A stretch of DNA of 64,000 bases, taken from Candidatus Hungatella pullicola (GTDB lineage Bacteria; Bacillota; Clostridia; Lachnospirales; Lachnospiraceae). Location of the stretch: positions 1 to 64,000 of the forward strand of contig DXFU01000031.1 in NCBI GenBank assembly GCA_019114305.1. The letters run 5' to 3'. Below are positions 1 through 8,400 of the stretch, piece after piece (position 1 is the stretch's first letter; every line of letters begins with the position of its first letter). The position numbers were made by a program, and so were the translations under genes. A model generated the notes under the pieces. The model was not told the DNA's origin and ran no database searches. It was given only the letters and a program-made list of their open reading frames with translations.

Positions 1-123
1 ATTTCGCTATCCCTTCTTCTCGCCTATACCTCGCGATACAAACCTTGGGAGTCGCTATGGGGTTCGTCGGCAACTACGCCCCTTGTGGACTTTCACCACA
101 GACTGACGGCATGCCCGTCATAC
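1..123 (-). mobile_element. 5' end of a group II intron (partial, runs off the window)
   Basis: Read on the minus strand, the sequence begins GTATG, then a short hairpin (GACGGGCATGCCGTC), then GTGGTGAAAGTCCAC. The GTRYG start, the GGCATG element and the GGTGAAAGTCC box are characteristic of domain I of bacterial group II intron RNAs, especially class C types. The proposed 5' end lies directly after the T-tract of a terminator hairpin, which is where class C introns typically insert. The rest of the intron, including any reverse transcriptase, would lie to the left of position 1 and cannot be seen. Class assignment is an inference; intron identity is fairly well supported by the conserved blocks. 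Confidence 0.65.
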
Positions 124-125
124 AT

Positions 126-158
126 AAAAAACGGGCACCCTGACAATGGGTTACCCGT
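126..158 (-). terminator. Intrinsic terminator, probable insertion target of the intron
   Basis: On the minus strand ACGGGTAACCC and GGGTGCCCGT form a stem with a 7-nt loop, followed by six T. It is the first terminator downstream of the ABC/lar operon and may end that transcript. The group II intron 5' end follows within a few bases. Confidence 0.7.
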
Positions 159-365
159 ATTCCTGCTTTGCTTTTTCTTCAATCAGTCTTTCTGCACATA
201 AAATAACTGCACGAAACCAACAGGCATAAATAATGCCTGTAAAATGAATATGACCTGATGAATCTTTCCGCAAAATTAAGTACAACAAAATAACCCATCA
301 CCAATGGATGAGAACGAACGATATTCGTAAACTTTATTGTCCTGTAATCAGCGAATAGACGACAT
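151..365 (-). pseudogene. Decayed small ORF between the ABC operon and the intron
   Basis: An AAGGGAGG ribosome binding site precedes an ATG at 365, but that frame stops after five codons. Protein-like sequence continues in other frames; the last stretch reads ...HIHFTGIIYACWFRAVIL... and ends in a charged tail (RLIEEKAKQEYG) at a TAA inside the terminator stem. The pattern fits a small gene broken by a nonsense change and frameshifts. The family was not recognised, and a chance run of open frames remains possible. Confidence 0.3.
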
Positions 366-435
366 CAAGCCACCTCCCTTTAACAAATCTTTTTGTAGTA
401 TAGCACAGGCTTCCAAATCAGTCAATGCATAACTT

Positions 436-1047
436 TCAACCTTTGCCCTCTGACAAGTCTATGGTCTTTGTGGCGACTCTTTCTGCAAGATATCTATTAT
501 GGGTAATAACAAGGATTCCCATATTCCGTTTCTCTGCCTCCTTTAAAACAACATTCCAAATCTGCGCCTGTGTAATTACATCCAGCATTGTGCTGATCTC
601 ATCACAAACAAGATAATCGGCGCCGCTTAATACAGCTCTTGCCACACAAAAACGCTGCAGTTCGCCGCCGGACAGTTCTCCGGGAAACCGATTCAGCCAT
701 GAAGGCTCTATACCGAAATCCTCCAGCATCCCCTCTTCCATTCCTCCGCTTTCCTCCAGAACTTTCTTCAGTCTCCAGCGAGGGTTAACAGCCTTTTCCG
801 GATGCTGGAAAATCAGCTGTACGGGACATACTCCTTTTACAGGAAGCGGTTTTCCATCTAATAAAACGCAGCCTTTCTCCGGCTTTAAATAACCGCTCAA
901 AAGCATAGCCAAAGTTGTTTTGCCGTAACCGCTGGGAGCAAATACTGCCAGGCGTTCCCCTTTATCAAGGATGATACTTCTGTCTTCAAAAACCCATGGC
1001 TGCTTTTTGTGATAACGGAAAGAAACATTTTTTGCCTCAAGTGCCAT
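436..1047 (-). CDS. ABC importer ATPase, NikE/OppF-like, short form
   Basis: Nucleotide-binding subunit of an Opp/Nik-type importer, acting on the cytoplasmic face of the membrane. Visible motifs are Walker A PSGYGKTT (about residues 38-45), signature LSGGELQR (125-132), Walker B YLVCDE (145-150) and a switch His in ITHN (183). At 203 aa it is shorter than typical OppF/NikE proteins and lacks the C-terminal oligopeptide-transporter extension. It is the last gene of the operon that starts at larE and its start overlaps the end of the upstream ATPase gene by 11 nt. The substrate is probably nickel or a nickel chelate, by context only. Confidence 0.85.
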   Translation of the reverse strand: MALEAKNVSFRYHKKQPWVFEDRSIILDKGERLAVFAPSGYGKTTLAMLLSGYLKPEKGCVLLDGKPLPVKGVCPVQLIFQHPEKAVNPRWRLKKVLEESGGMEEGMLEDFGIEPSWLNRFPGELSGGELQRFCVARAVLSGADYLVCDEISTMLDVITQAQIWNVVLKEAEKRNMGILVITHNRYLAERVATKTIDLSEGKG

Positions 1048-1972
1048 AATAACACCTTACCTCTCCTCCTCGCACTTCACGCACCGGCGGAACCTTAATG
1101 GTACACTCCGCTGTTTTGAAAGGACACCGGGGCGCAAAGAGACAGCCTTCAGGCAGATGTCCTGCATATGGCTGAAATCCCTCTATAGGCTGGAATCCAT
1201 TTTGGGGCAGCGCCCGCCACAACGCCTTGGAATATGGATGCCTGAGGGCATCAGGCCCCGCTTTAAAATCTGATCCGTAAGCCGTCTCTACAGTAGTTCC
1301 GGCATAAAACACAGAAACTCTGTCGGCAAATTCAACCGCAAGATCAATATCATGGGTTATAAGAATGACCCCCTTCCCCTGGTCAGCCATTTCTCGGAAC
1401 ATTCCAAGGGCCTCCAGGGCCTGATCAAGGCTCATTCCCGGCGTAGGCTCATCGGCAACAATCAATTCCGCCTCCCCAAGCAGAGCCGTAGACACCAAAA
1501 CCCGTCTTGCCATGCCGCCGGAAAGCTGAAACGGATAAAGCTGAGGTGTATTGTCCGGCAGTCCCAGCCGCTTAAAAAGACCGTTTCGTTTCTGTACAGA
1601 CCGTGGTTTTCCATGACCGTCTGCCTGCGCTCCTACCTTCATCAACGGGTCCAGATAGGCAACGGATTGAGGCACAAAAGCAATTTCTGTTCCCCGAAGC
1701 CGCTCCTGCAGTTTTGGATTCAGTTCCTTCCCCTTAAAACGCAGATGCCCCTCTACAGTGGCATTGCCAGGCAAAATGCCAAGAATGGCAGAAGCCAGCA
1801 GGCTTTTCCCAGAGCCGGAAGAACCGGCAACAGCCAGAATCTCGCCGGGATATACAGTCAGATGCAGATCAGAGATAACCCTAAGGTCTGTCTGTTTCAG
1901 ACCTTGGTCATACATACGAAAAGATACAGACAGATCGTGGATTTCCAATAAGCTGTCGCTTCTTTGCTTCAT
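1037..1972 (-). CDS. ABC importer ATPase, NikD/OppD-like
   Basis: First of the two ATPases of the importer. Walker A GSSGSGKS (about 50-57), signature LSGGMARR (150-157), Walker B LIVADEP (170-176) and switch His in ITHD (207) are intact. The C-terminus carries the oligopeptide/dipeptide transporter extension with a Cys-containing APRCPFKTAEC segment, as in OppD/DppD/NikD. It lies 10 nt downstream of the second permease and overlaps the start of the next ATPase. Together the two ATPases would form the motor heterodimer. The substrate is inferred from linkage to larEBC, not from the ATPase sequence. Confidence 0.9.
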   Translation of the reverse strand: MKQRSDSLLEIHDLSVSFRMYDQGLKQTDLRVISDLHLTVYPGEILAVAGSSGSGKSLLASAILGILPGNATVEGHLRFKGKELNPKLQERLRGTEIAFVPQSVAYLDPLMKVGAQADGHGKPRSVQKRNGLFKRLGLPDNTPQLYPFQLSGGMARRVLVSTALLGEAELIVADEPTPGMSLDQALEALGMFREMADQGKGVILITHDIDLAVEFADRVSVFYAGTTVETAYGSDFKAGPDALRHPYSKALWRALPQNGFQPIEGFQPYAGHLPEGCLFAPRCPFKTAECTIKVPPVREVRGGEVRCYYGT

Positions 1973-1982
1973 ATTCTCCTCC

Positions 1983-2807
1983 TTATTCCTGAGCGCTGCT
2001 GGGATCCGTAATCATGCGCAGATAATCTCCCAGTTTGTCAATTAATAATACAATCAGCACAAGAGACACCCCAGGAAGCACTGCCGGCCACCACATTCCC
2101 GTGGAAATATACCCCATGCTTTCAGACAAAATAATACCGATTGCCGGCTGTTCCGGCGGCAGGCCGAATCCTAAAAAGGAGACGGCAGCCTCGTGAAGGA
2201 TGGCATGTGGAAACATTAAAATCAGTCCCACAAAAAACTGAGGTGCAAGATGGGGCAGAAAATGGTGTATGAGAATCCATCTGCTGGATTTCCCCAGTCT
2301 GCGGGATACCGCTACATACTGCTGGGAAGAAAGCTGCAGCACTTCTCCTCTTATAAGTCGGGCAAGACTGCACCAATGGGTAGCTGCAATTCCAATGAGC
2401 AGACCTTTCAGCCCTCTTCCCACAGAGAAAGAAATTAAAATTACAAGAACCGTGTGAGGCACTCCCATCACAAGGTCAATCAGCCAGTTAACAGCGGCAT
2501 CCACCGTTTTCGAACCAGTGGCCGCAACAATTCCTACGAATACAGCAATCATTCCGCTGATCATGGAAGCCCCAAATCCTACTGTCAGACTGACAGCCAT
2601 GCCCTTAAGAGTCCGCGCCAGCAGATCTCTCCCCAGGGAATCGGTGCCAAACGGATGTTTCAGGGAAGGCGGCTGCCTGGCATTGAGAAAGTTTCCGGCT
2701 GCCGCTTCCTCGGGAATCAGAATTCCAGCGGCATAGAGTCCTCCTAAAATGGCTGCTGTCATTGCCGTTAAAATAAGAATCTTTGTACGGCGGTTTAATT
2801 GTTTCAC
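1983..2807 (-). CDS. ABC importer permease, NikC/DppC-like
   Basis: Integral membrane subunit with an N-terminal membrane segment, then a segment typical of the DppC/NikC family (HPFGTDSLGRDLLAR) and a binding-protein-dependent transport domain with several hydrophobic helices. A coupling-helix region with EAAVSFLGFG lies near the C-terminal third. Its start overlaps the stop of the upstream permease (ATGA, 2804-2807), implying translational coupling. It should pair with that permease to form the membrane channel. Function as a metal or metallophore importer is inferred from the operon. Confidence 0.88.
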   Translation of the reverse strand: MKQLNRRTKILILTAMTAAILGGLYAAGILIPEEAAAGNFLNARQPPSLKHPFGTDSLGRDLLARTLKGMAVSLTVGFGASMISGMIAVFVGIVAATGSKTVDAAVNWLIDLVMGVPHTVLVILISFSVGRGLKGLLIGIAATHWCSLARLIRGEVLQLSSQQYVAVSRRLGKSSRWILIHHFLPHLAPQFFVGLILMFPHAILHEAAVSFLGFGLPPEQPAIGIILSESMGYISTGMWWPAVLPGVSLVLIVLLIDKLGDYLRMITDPSSAQE

Positions 2808-3805
2808 TGCCCCGCCTCCTTTATCCGGGGATCAATGATCCCATAGAGAAGATTGGCAATCAGATTGCCGGTACAGACGAACAAAGTGGAAAACAGAGTC
2901 AGGCCCAGAAGCAGGGGGACATCTGAATTCAGTCCCGCAGCAGATACCGCGCTTCCCAGTCCGGGATAGCTGAATACGTTCTCTGCCATTACAGATCCGC
3001 CGAACAGCTCCGAAAATGATGCAAACTGCAGTGTCATGGCTGGAAGAAGAATATTGCGCAGTCCGTGACGGCGCAGGATTGTCCATCTTCCCTCCCCTCT
3101 GGCACGGGCAAAAAGCACATATTCGCTGTTCAATACATCAATCAGCTTCTGACGGGTATGTAAGGCAATATTGGCAAAGGACATTAAGCTTAAGGTAAAA
3201 GCAGGCAAAATCAAATGGTACAGCCTTTGCCAGACAGTTACCTCTTCATGGAGCATGCCGATCGGGCTGGAAAAGCCAATGGGAAGCCATTTAAGCCACA
3301 CAGAAAAGATAAGAAGAAGCACAAGCCCCAGCCAAAAGGCAGGAACTGAGCTGAAAATATAACAGATCTTTTTGAGAATTTTATCCGGCCAGCGGCTGCG
3401 ATACATCCCCATAATACACCCAATCAGAAAACCCATGGAGCCGGCCAGTCCCCATGCCCACACCATAAGAGCCAGAGAATTGAAAAATCTCTCACTGATA
3501 ATATCTGCCACCGGTCTTCGATAGAGAGAGGACACCCCCAGGTTGCCGTGCAAAACCTCCCAAAGCCAGCTTAAATACCTTTCCACCGGTGGTTCATTTA
3601 CCCCCCAGTACGCTTCAATCTCCAAGCGCTGCTCTGGGGAAACAGCCGTCCCCAGACCTAAAATATACTGCTGTACCGGATCAACAGGGGAGGCGCTTAC
3701 CAATATAAACGAAATAATACTTACAGCCAGCAATATAGAGACAATTTTAGCACCATAAGTTAAGAAAATGCGGGTAAGCCGCTTAAAACTCCCTTTCATA
3801 AACAC
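2804..3805 (-). CDS. ABC importer permease, NikB/DppB-like
   Basis: Membrane subunit of 333 aa. It shows the DppB-family layout: N-terminal helix, a periplasmic-side segment (the extracytoplasmic face here) with SPVDPVQQY, and a C-terminal transport domain with ARARGEGRWTILRRHGLRN and the AENVFSYPGLG motif seen in Nik/Dpp/Opp B subunits. It starts 15 nt downstream of the binding-protein gene and overlaps the next permease by four bases. NikB, DppB and OppB cannot be told apart from sequence alone; the lar context favours nickel. Confidence 0.88.
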   Translation of the reverse strand: MFMKGSFKRLTRIFLTYGAKIVSILLAVSIISFILVSASPVDPVQQYILGLGTAVSPEQRLEIEAYWGVNEPPVERYLSWLWEVLHGNLGVSSLYRRPVADIISERFFNSLALMVWAWGLAGSMGFLIGCIMGMYRSRWPDKILKKICYIFSSVPAFWLGLVLLLIFSVWLKWLPIGFSSPIGMLHEEVTVWQRLYHLILPAFTLSLMSFANIALHTRQKLIDVLNSEYVLFARARGEGRWTILRRHGLRNILLPAMTLQFASFSELFGGSVMAENVFSYPGLGSAVSAAGLNSDVPLLLGLTLFSTLFVCTGNLIANLLYGIIDPRIKEAGQ

Positions 3806-3820
3806 TCCTCAGACCGAATT

Positions 3821-5440
3821 TTATTCTGTCCAGCTCCACTCCTGCAGATTCTGAATCAAAGGAAGACCATGGCCATGACCATGAATTGGCTGGGCACCAA
3901 TGGAAAGGCCATCTCTGACATAAGTCACATGATCCAGATTTACAATCCATACCCATGGGCATTCCCCCTTCATTGCCGTACCAGTGGTGCCATCCCACTG
4001 GGCTTTCTTCCAGTATTCGTTGGCTTCTTCAGCCGTCAGCGCTTCCATGGCGGCATTCAGATATCCGTCCGTCACCTGGCTCTGATATCCTTCCGGATTG
4101 TAAAAATCATCCAAAAAGGCTCCCTGAGACCGATATAAATAGTAGGTCTCATTTGGACTGGAAGAACCCCAGCCCATCATAACCCCTTCAGAAAACATAC
4201 GGCGGGTAATATCATCCCAGCTTGTGCCTTCCACGTGAATTTCAATACCAATTTCCTTTACCTGTTCCGCAGCGGCCATGGCAACTGCCTGACGCACAGC
4301 ATCACCAGAAGGATAAATGCAGGAAAATTCCGCTTTCTGCCCATTCTTTTCAACAATACCGTCCCCGTTAATATCTCTCCAGCCGGCATCCCGCAGAAGC
4401 TGCTTTGCATATTCTGCATCTGTGTCAATTTTAACCTCCTGGTTATTCCACGGCATGCCGTCGTTTTCAGAATAAGCAGGCCGGCCGAAACCGTTAAGCA
4501 CTTGATCCGCTATCTGCTGGCGGTCAATTGCATAGGCAATGGCCTGGCGAATCTCAATATTGCATGTCACATCATTTCCTATGGGAGCGCCGCTTTCTGT
4601 TGTTTTTCCCTCATCCGGCAAAAGGGGAAGAGTGAATCCCCGGTTGTCAGCAGAGGGAATTGCCTCCACATGATAGCCTTCCACTTCTGTAATGCCCAAA
4701 GTAGCTGTAGAATAAGCCACATCCACTTCTCCCGCCTGGACGGCCGCAAGAGCCGCATCCTCTGACATAAACACGACAGTAACATTTTTAATAGAGGGAA
4801 CTCCATTATAGTAGTCCTCATTGGCTGTAAATACAATCTGCTCCTGTGGTCTCCACTCCACGAATTTATAAGGTCCTGAACCAATGGGATTCCTGCCATA
4901 CGCTTGGCTGTAAGCGTGTTCTGGAACAATTCCAATGGAAGCAAGTGTATTGAGGAAAATAGAAGTCGGTCTGGTGAGAGTAACAACAACCGTTGTATCA
5001 TCCTGCGCTACAGCGCTTTCCATATAGGTCAGGTCAACTGAACTTTGAGCTGCTTTTGCTGTTTCCAGAGTAAATGCCACATCAGAGGCAGTAACCGGTT
5101 CTCCATCTGTAAAAGACGCATCATCTCGAATGGTAAAGGTCCATGTAAGCCCATCCTCGGACAGGCTATATCCAGTGGCCAGATCGTTCTCAAACGTAAG
5201 ATCGGCAGTATAGCTGACCAAAGTGCTTTGTACAATAGGAGCGTTTCCGTGGCCCCAGCCCTGAGTTGGATCAAGGGTCTCAGGTTCAGAACCAATGGCA
5301 ATTACCACGCTGTCTTTTGTCTCCATACGGGTTTCTGCCGCTCCATCCGATATATGACCAGAACTCTGGCTTTTACAGGCAGACAGTGCAAAAACCATTA
5401 TAATTACCGAAAACAAAGTTATTATCTTTTTCACTTTCAT
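3821..5440 (-). CDS. Extracellular solute-binding lipoprotein, family 5 (putative nickel importer)
   Basis: Substrate receptor of the importer. Residues 1-22 form a lipoprotein signal peptide with lipobox LSAC (Cys22), followed by a family 5 SBP fold (EPETLDPTQGWGHGNA near the mature start). The protein ends with a His-rich segment, IHGHGHGLP, shortly before the C-terminus; such histidines could bind metal, though this is not proof. It lies 23 nt downstream of larC and 15 nt upstream of the first permease, so the metal-cofactor and transport genes form one transcript. Peptide binding is the alternative, since the same family binds oligopeptides. Confidence 0.88.
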   Translation of the reverse strand: MKVKKIITLFSVIIMVFALSACKSQSSGHISDGAAETRMETKDSVVIAIGSEPETLDPTQGWGHGNAPIVQSTLVSYTADLTFENDLATGYSLSEDGLTWTFTIRDDASFTDGEPVTASDVAFTLETAKAAQSSVDLTYMESAVAQDDTTVVVTLTRPTSIFLNTLASIGIVPEHAYSQAYGRNPIGSGPYKFVEWRPQEQIVFTANEDYYNGVPSIKNVTVVFMSEDAALAAVQAGEVDVAYSTATLGITEVEGYHVEAIPSADNRGFTLPLLPDEGKTTESGAPIGNDVTCNIEIRQAIAYAIDRQQIADQVLNGFGRPAYSENDGMPWNNQEVKIDTDAEYAKQLLRDAGWRDINGDGIVEKNGQKAEFSCIYPSGDAVRQAVAMAAAEQVKEIGIEIHVEGTSWDDITRRMFSEGVMMGWGSSSPNETYYLYRSQGAFLDDFYNPEGYQSQVTDGYLNAAMEALTAEEANEYWKKAQWDGTTGTAMKGECPWVWIVNLDHVTYVRDGLSIGAQPIHGHGHGLPLIQNLQEWSWTE

Positions 5441-5463
5441 AATCCTAAACAGTTAACCTTTTA

Positions 5464-6738
5464 TTATGAGTTTTTATGTCTTTCTGTAAGCAAAGCAGCT
5501 TCACAGATACTTATATCATTCTCTTTCGCAATGCGGGAAAGATCGTTGTATTCATATTTTTTGCGCTCTACTCCGTAACCGGAAGAAATTTTACAATGAA
5601 CCGCTCCGTAAGGCGTGTCTATGGTTTCCATGCGGCGGTCAAGAACATAACGGCGAAGCTTATTTTCCCGGATGCCAATGGTAGTCGTATGTTTGAACAT
5701 CAGCCGGATCATTGTCTCCCTGTCCGCTTCCCGACACATTACATGAATAAGGATCCCTGTACGGTTTTTTTTCATTCCAATGGGGATAGTATATACATCC
5801 AGCGCTCCTTCATGAAGCAGCTGCTCCATGGCAAAACCAATGGCCTCACCGGTCATATCATCCACATTGCAGCTAAGCTCGCAGATTTTATCTTCAGCTC
5901 CCTCGGCTTCTCCTATCATTGCCCTGACACAGTTTGCTGCCGGGAAATCTTTTTTACCCATGCCGTAACCTATGGCCCGTACTTTCATAACCGGCATGCT
6001 TCCAAAGTGGGAAGCAAAATGTTTCAGAAGAGCCGCGCCTGTAGGCGTGCACAATTCACCCTTTACCTCTCCGCCATAAATAGGGACATCCCGAAGAATA
6101 GATGCGGTTGCAGGAGCCGGAACCGGAAGAATGCCGTGAGCGCACTTTACCTGGCCGCTTCCCACATGAACCGGAGAAACAACAACCTGATCCGGATTCA
6201 GACGGTCCATCAGCATACAGACCGCTGTAATATCAGCAATGGCGTCCATGGTTCCCACTTCGTGGAAATGTATTTCAGTTACAGGAACGCCGTGAGCACG
6301 GCTTTCCGCCTCTCCAATCAGCTGGTACACTGCCATAATGTCATCCTGTACGTTCTCCGGAAGAGAAAGGTGCCTTCTGACAATGTGTTCAATATCATGA
6401 AGGCTGCTGTGATGATGTGCATGGTGATGTTCGTGGCCGGCATGGTGATGTTCCCCATGGTTGTAATCATGGCTGCCGTTTTCATGGCCGTGACTGCAGT
6501 GTTCCTGATCCTGATGATGATCATAACTTTCTTCTTCCACACCGTTTACCGTAACTGTTATGTGTGTTCCTGTAATCCCACATTTTACAGAGGCCTCTTT
6601 TTTATATTCCACGCCGGGGATTCCAATGGCATTAAGCTCCTTAACAAATTCATCCGCATCAGGCAGCAATTCAATCAGCGCTCCTGTCAGCATATCTCCA
6701 GCCGCACCCATTGCGCAGTCTAAATATAAGGTTTTCAT
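5464..6738 (-). CDS. larC: LarC, nickel insertion protein (nickel-pincer cofactor synthesis)
   Basis: LarC inserts nickel into the pincer nucleotide in the last step of NPN cofactor synthesis, a CTP-dependent reaction in the characterised enzyme. The N-terminus LYLDCAMGAAGDM is diagnostic. A His/Asp/Glu-rich stretch (about residues 78-120) carries many HH and HxH clusters and probably holds nickel. The start is the ATG at 6738, preceded by AAGGAGG; an upstream in-frame ATG at 6759 would place that binding site inside the gene. It is one continuous frame of 424 aa, whereas Lactiplantibacillus larC is split into two frames joined by frameshifting. It follows larB directly. Confidence 0.93.
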   Translation of the reverse strand: MKTLYLDCAMGAAGDMLTGALIELLPDADEFVKELNAIGIPGVEYKKEASVKCGITGTHITVTVNGVEEESYDHHQDQEHCSHGHENGSHDYNHGEHHHAGHEHHHAHHHSSLHDIEHIVRRHLSLPENVQDDIMAVYQLIGEAESRAHGVPVTEIHFHEVGTMDAIADITAVCMLMDRLNPDQVVVSPVHVGSGQVKCAHGILPVPAPATASILRDVPIYGGEVKGELCTPTGAALLKHFASHFGSMPVMKVRAIGYGMGKKDFPAANCVRAMIGEAEGAEDKICELSCNVDDMTGEAIGFAMEQLLHEGALDVYTIPIGMKKNRTGILIHVMCREADRETMIRLMFKHTTTIGIRENKLRRYVLDRRMETIDTPYGAVHCKISSGYGVERKKYEYNDLSRIAKENDISICEAALLTERHKNS

Positions 6739-6739
6739 T

Positions 6740-7501
6740 TTATGCCTCCTTTTTCCCATTCATGTGATTAATCATATTAGCAAGATATCCTGCTCCAAAA
6801 CCATTGTCAATATTTACCACGGAAACGCCGCTGGCACAGGAATTCAGCATGGATAAAAGAGCGGACAAACCGTGAAAAGACGCCCCATAGCCCACACTTG
6901 TGGGAACTGCAATCACAGGGCAGTCGGCAAGTCCGCCGATAACACTGGCAAGAGCCCCCTCCATTCCTGCAATGGCAATAATAACGCTTGCGTTCATAAT
7001 GTCGTCAAGATGCGCCAATGTCCGGTGAAGTCCTGCAACCCCCACGTCATAAAGGCGCACAACCTGATTTCCAAGAATAGACGCTGTCAATGCAGCTTCT
7101 TCCGCCACAGGAATATCACTGGTTCCTCCTGTTGCCACAACAATTTTCCCAATCCCATCAGGAACAGGTATCTGGCCAATCACCGCGCACCGGGCTTCTT
7201 TATAGTAAGTAAAAGGCTGCACTTTTTCTACTTCCTTTGCACATTCCTCCGTTAATCTGGTAATCAAAATAGAGTTCTGGCCATTTTTCAGCATAGTTTC
7301 CACTATTCCAATGATCTGCTTTGATGTTTTGCCCGCGCCGTAAATCACCTCGGCAGCGCCCTGCCGCACCTTCCGATGCATATCAACTTTAGCGTAACCT
7401 ATATCTTCAAATGGTTTTACTTTCAGTTTCAAAAGGGCGTCATCTACGGAAACGGTTCCGTCACTGACCCCTTCCAGCAGTTTTCTTATATCATTGTTCA
7501 T
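6740..7501 (-). CDS. larB: LarB, pyridinium-3,5-biscarboxylic acid mononucleotide synthase
   Basis: LarB carboxylates and hydrolyses nicotinate adenine dinucleotide to start nickel-pincer cofactor synthesis. The C-terminal half is a PurE/AIR-carboxylase-like domain with GGTSDIPVAEEA (about 125-136), AGMEGAL (178-184) and TSVGYGASFHG. Cys222 in LNSCASG matches the position of the reactive cysteine described for the Lactiplantibacillus enzyme. Length (253 aa) is normal for the family. It overlaps the end of larE by four bases and is followed at once by larC. Confidence 0.94.
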   Translation of the reverse strand: MNNDIRKLLEGVSDGTVSVDDALLKLKVKPFEDIGYAKVDMHRKVRQGAAEVIYGAGKTSKQIIGIVETMLKNGQNSILITRLTEECAKEVEKVQPFTYYKEARCAVIGQIPVPDGIGKIVVATGGTSDIPVAEEAALTASILGNQVVRLYDVGVAGLHRTLAHLDDIMNASVIIAIAGMEGALASVIGGLADCPVIAVPTSVGYGASFHGLSALLSMLNSCASGVSVVNIDNGFGAGYLANMINHMNGKKEA

Positions 7502-8244
7502 CCTCGCACCTCCAAATCCAGTGATACGGTTTTGTAGTATTCTTTTAGTTTCGTCAGTATTTCCTCTCGGTGTTCCAGCAAAAGGGGGAGCTGAGACTGA
7601 AGCAGCTGCAGTTTTGCATGGCCTTCTTGGGAACGCACTCGGAAATCTTTAAACCCCAACGAAAACAGATAATCCTCCGCAAACTCTGTTGCTTCCAGCT
7701 TTTCCTTTGTAATCATCTCATTTACGGGAATTCTTGTGGCAAGGCAGGCATAGGCAGACTTATCCCACGTAAACAGTCCTGCTTCTTTGGAGAGCCGACG
7801 GATTTTGGATTTGGTCAGGCCGCACTGACGGAGAGGAGAAAGAACAGACAATTCTTTCAGCGCTTCCATACCCGGCCGATCACCTGCATCATCCGAAGCA
7901 TTGGTTCCATCTATAAGAACAGTAAAACCATCGGATTTTGCTTCTTCCATAATTACTCCAAAAATTGCCTTTTTACAGTAATAGCAGCGATTGAAAGGAT
8001 TTTCTTTTACCTGAGGAACACAAAGCACTTTCATATCAAGGACCTTCATATCCGCTCCAAGCTCACTTGCCAGCCGCTTCGCATCCTCCAGTTCAAAGCT
8101 AGGCTGAAATTCGGATTTCACATAATAGGCTCTTACCTCTTTTGCATATTTTCCGGCAGCATACAAAAGATATGCCGAGTCCACGCCTCCGGAGAACGCA
8201 AGAGCCGTTTTCGGATACTGGGAAAAAAATTCCTGTAAAGTCAT
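7498..8244 (-). CDS. larE: LarE, sulfur transferase of nickel-pincer cofactor synthesis
   Basis: LarE activates the pyridinium carboxylates with ATP and converts them to thiocarboxylates. The PP-loop SGGVDS (18-23) is clear. Three cysteines stand out: Cys87 and Cys90 (RCYYCKK) and Cys167 (YACLATR). The last corresponds to the family's sulfur-donor position; the added CxxC fits LarE proteins that hold an iron-sulfur cluster and act catalytically rather than sacrificing their cysteine. It is the first gene of the operon, behind a promoter and a structured leader, with GAGGT as the ribosome binding site. Confidence 0.93.
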   Translation of the reverse strand: MTLQEFFSQYPKTALAFSGGVDSAYLLYAAGKYAKEVRAYYVKSEFQPSFELEDAKRLASELGADMKVLDMKVLCVPQVKENPFNRCYYCKKAIFGVIMEEAKSDGFTVLIDGTNASDDAGDRPGMEALKELSVLSPLRQCGLTKSKIRRLSKEAGLFTWDKSAYACLATRIPVNEMITKEKLEATEFAEDYLFSLGFKDFRVRSQEGHAKLQLLQSQLPLLLEHREEILTKLKEYYKTVSLDLEVRG

Positions 8245-8394
8245 GTTAATACCTCAATCATATGAAAAAATAAAGCACACAAATCCCCTTCAGAGGATAT
8301 GCGTGCTTTCTAAGCATACAATTCTTGCAATATTCTTTGTTATGTATTACAACAACTAATACTTCTGTATTAGGAATGACAACTTCATGTTGAC
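8245..8394 (-). promoter_or_regulatory. Structured leader of the lar operon, possible riboswitch or attenuator
   Basis: The predicted transcript has about 150 untranslated bases. In order it can form hairpins at 8380-8392 (CAAC/GTTG), 8356-8373 (CTAATAC/GTATTAG), an overlapping alternative at 8344-8362 (GTATTA/TAATAC), and a final terminator at 8265-8309. Mutually exclusive pairings followed by a terminator are the usual layout of a transcription-attenuating leader. I do not recognise a known riboswitch class; a nickel or cofactor sensor is a guess from the genes it precedes. Confidence 0.5.
8265..8309 (-). terminator. Attenuator-like intrinsic terminator before larE
   Basis: On the minus strand AAAGCACGCATATCC pairs with GGGGATTTGTGTGCTTT (small mismatches), followed by ATTTTTT. 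It lies between the lar promoter and the larE start, only about 20 nt before the start codon. It may also end the short DUF3842 transcript by read-through, since no other terminator was seen after that gene. Confidence 0.7.
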
Positions 8395-8400
8395 GAAAGG

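Noticed and set aside
6318..6542. Histidine-rich repeats as a possible tandem DNA repeat
   Set aside because: The repeated CAT/CAC codons encode the His-rich metal-binding stretch inside LarC; it is not a separate repeat element.
5476..6723. A 415-codon plus-strand frame opposite larC
   Set aside because: It mirrors the larC gene exactly, is rich in residues such as Cys, His and Phe typical of a reverse-strand shadow, and has no family motif; larC is unmistakable.
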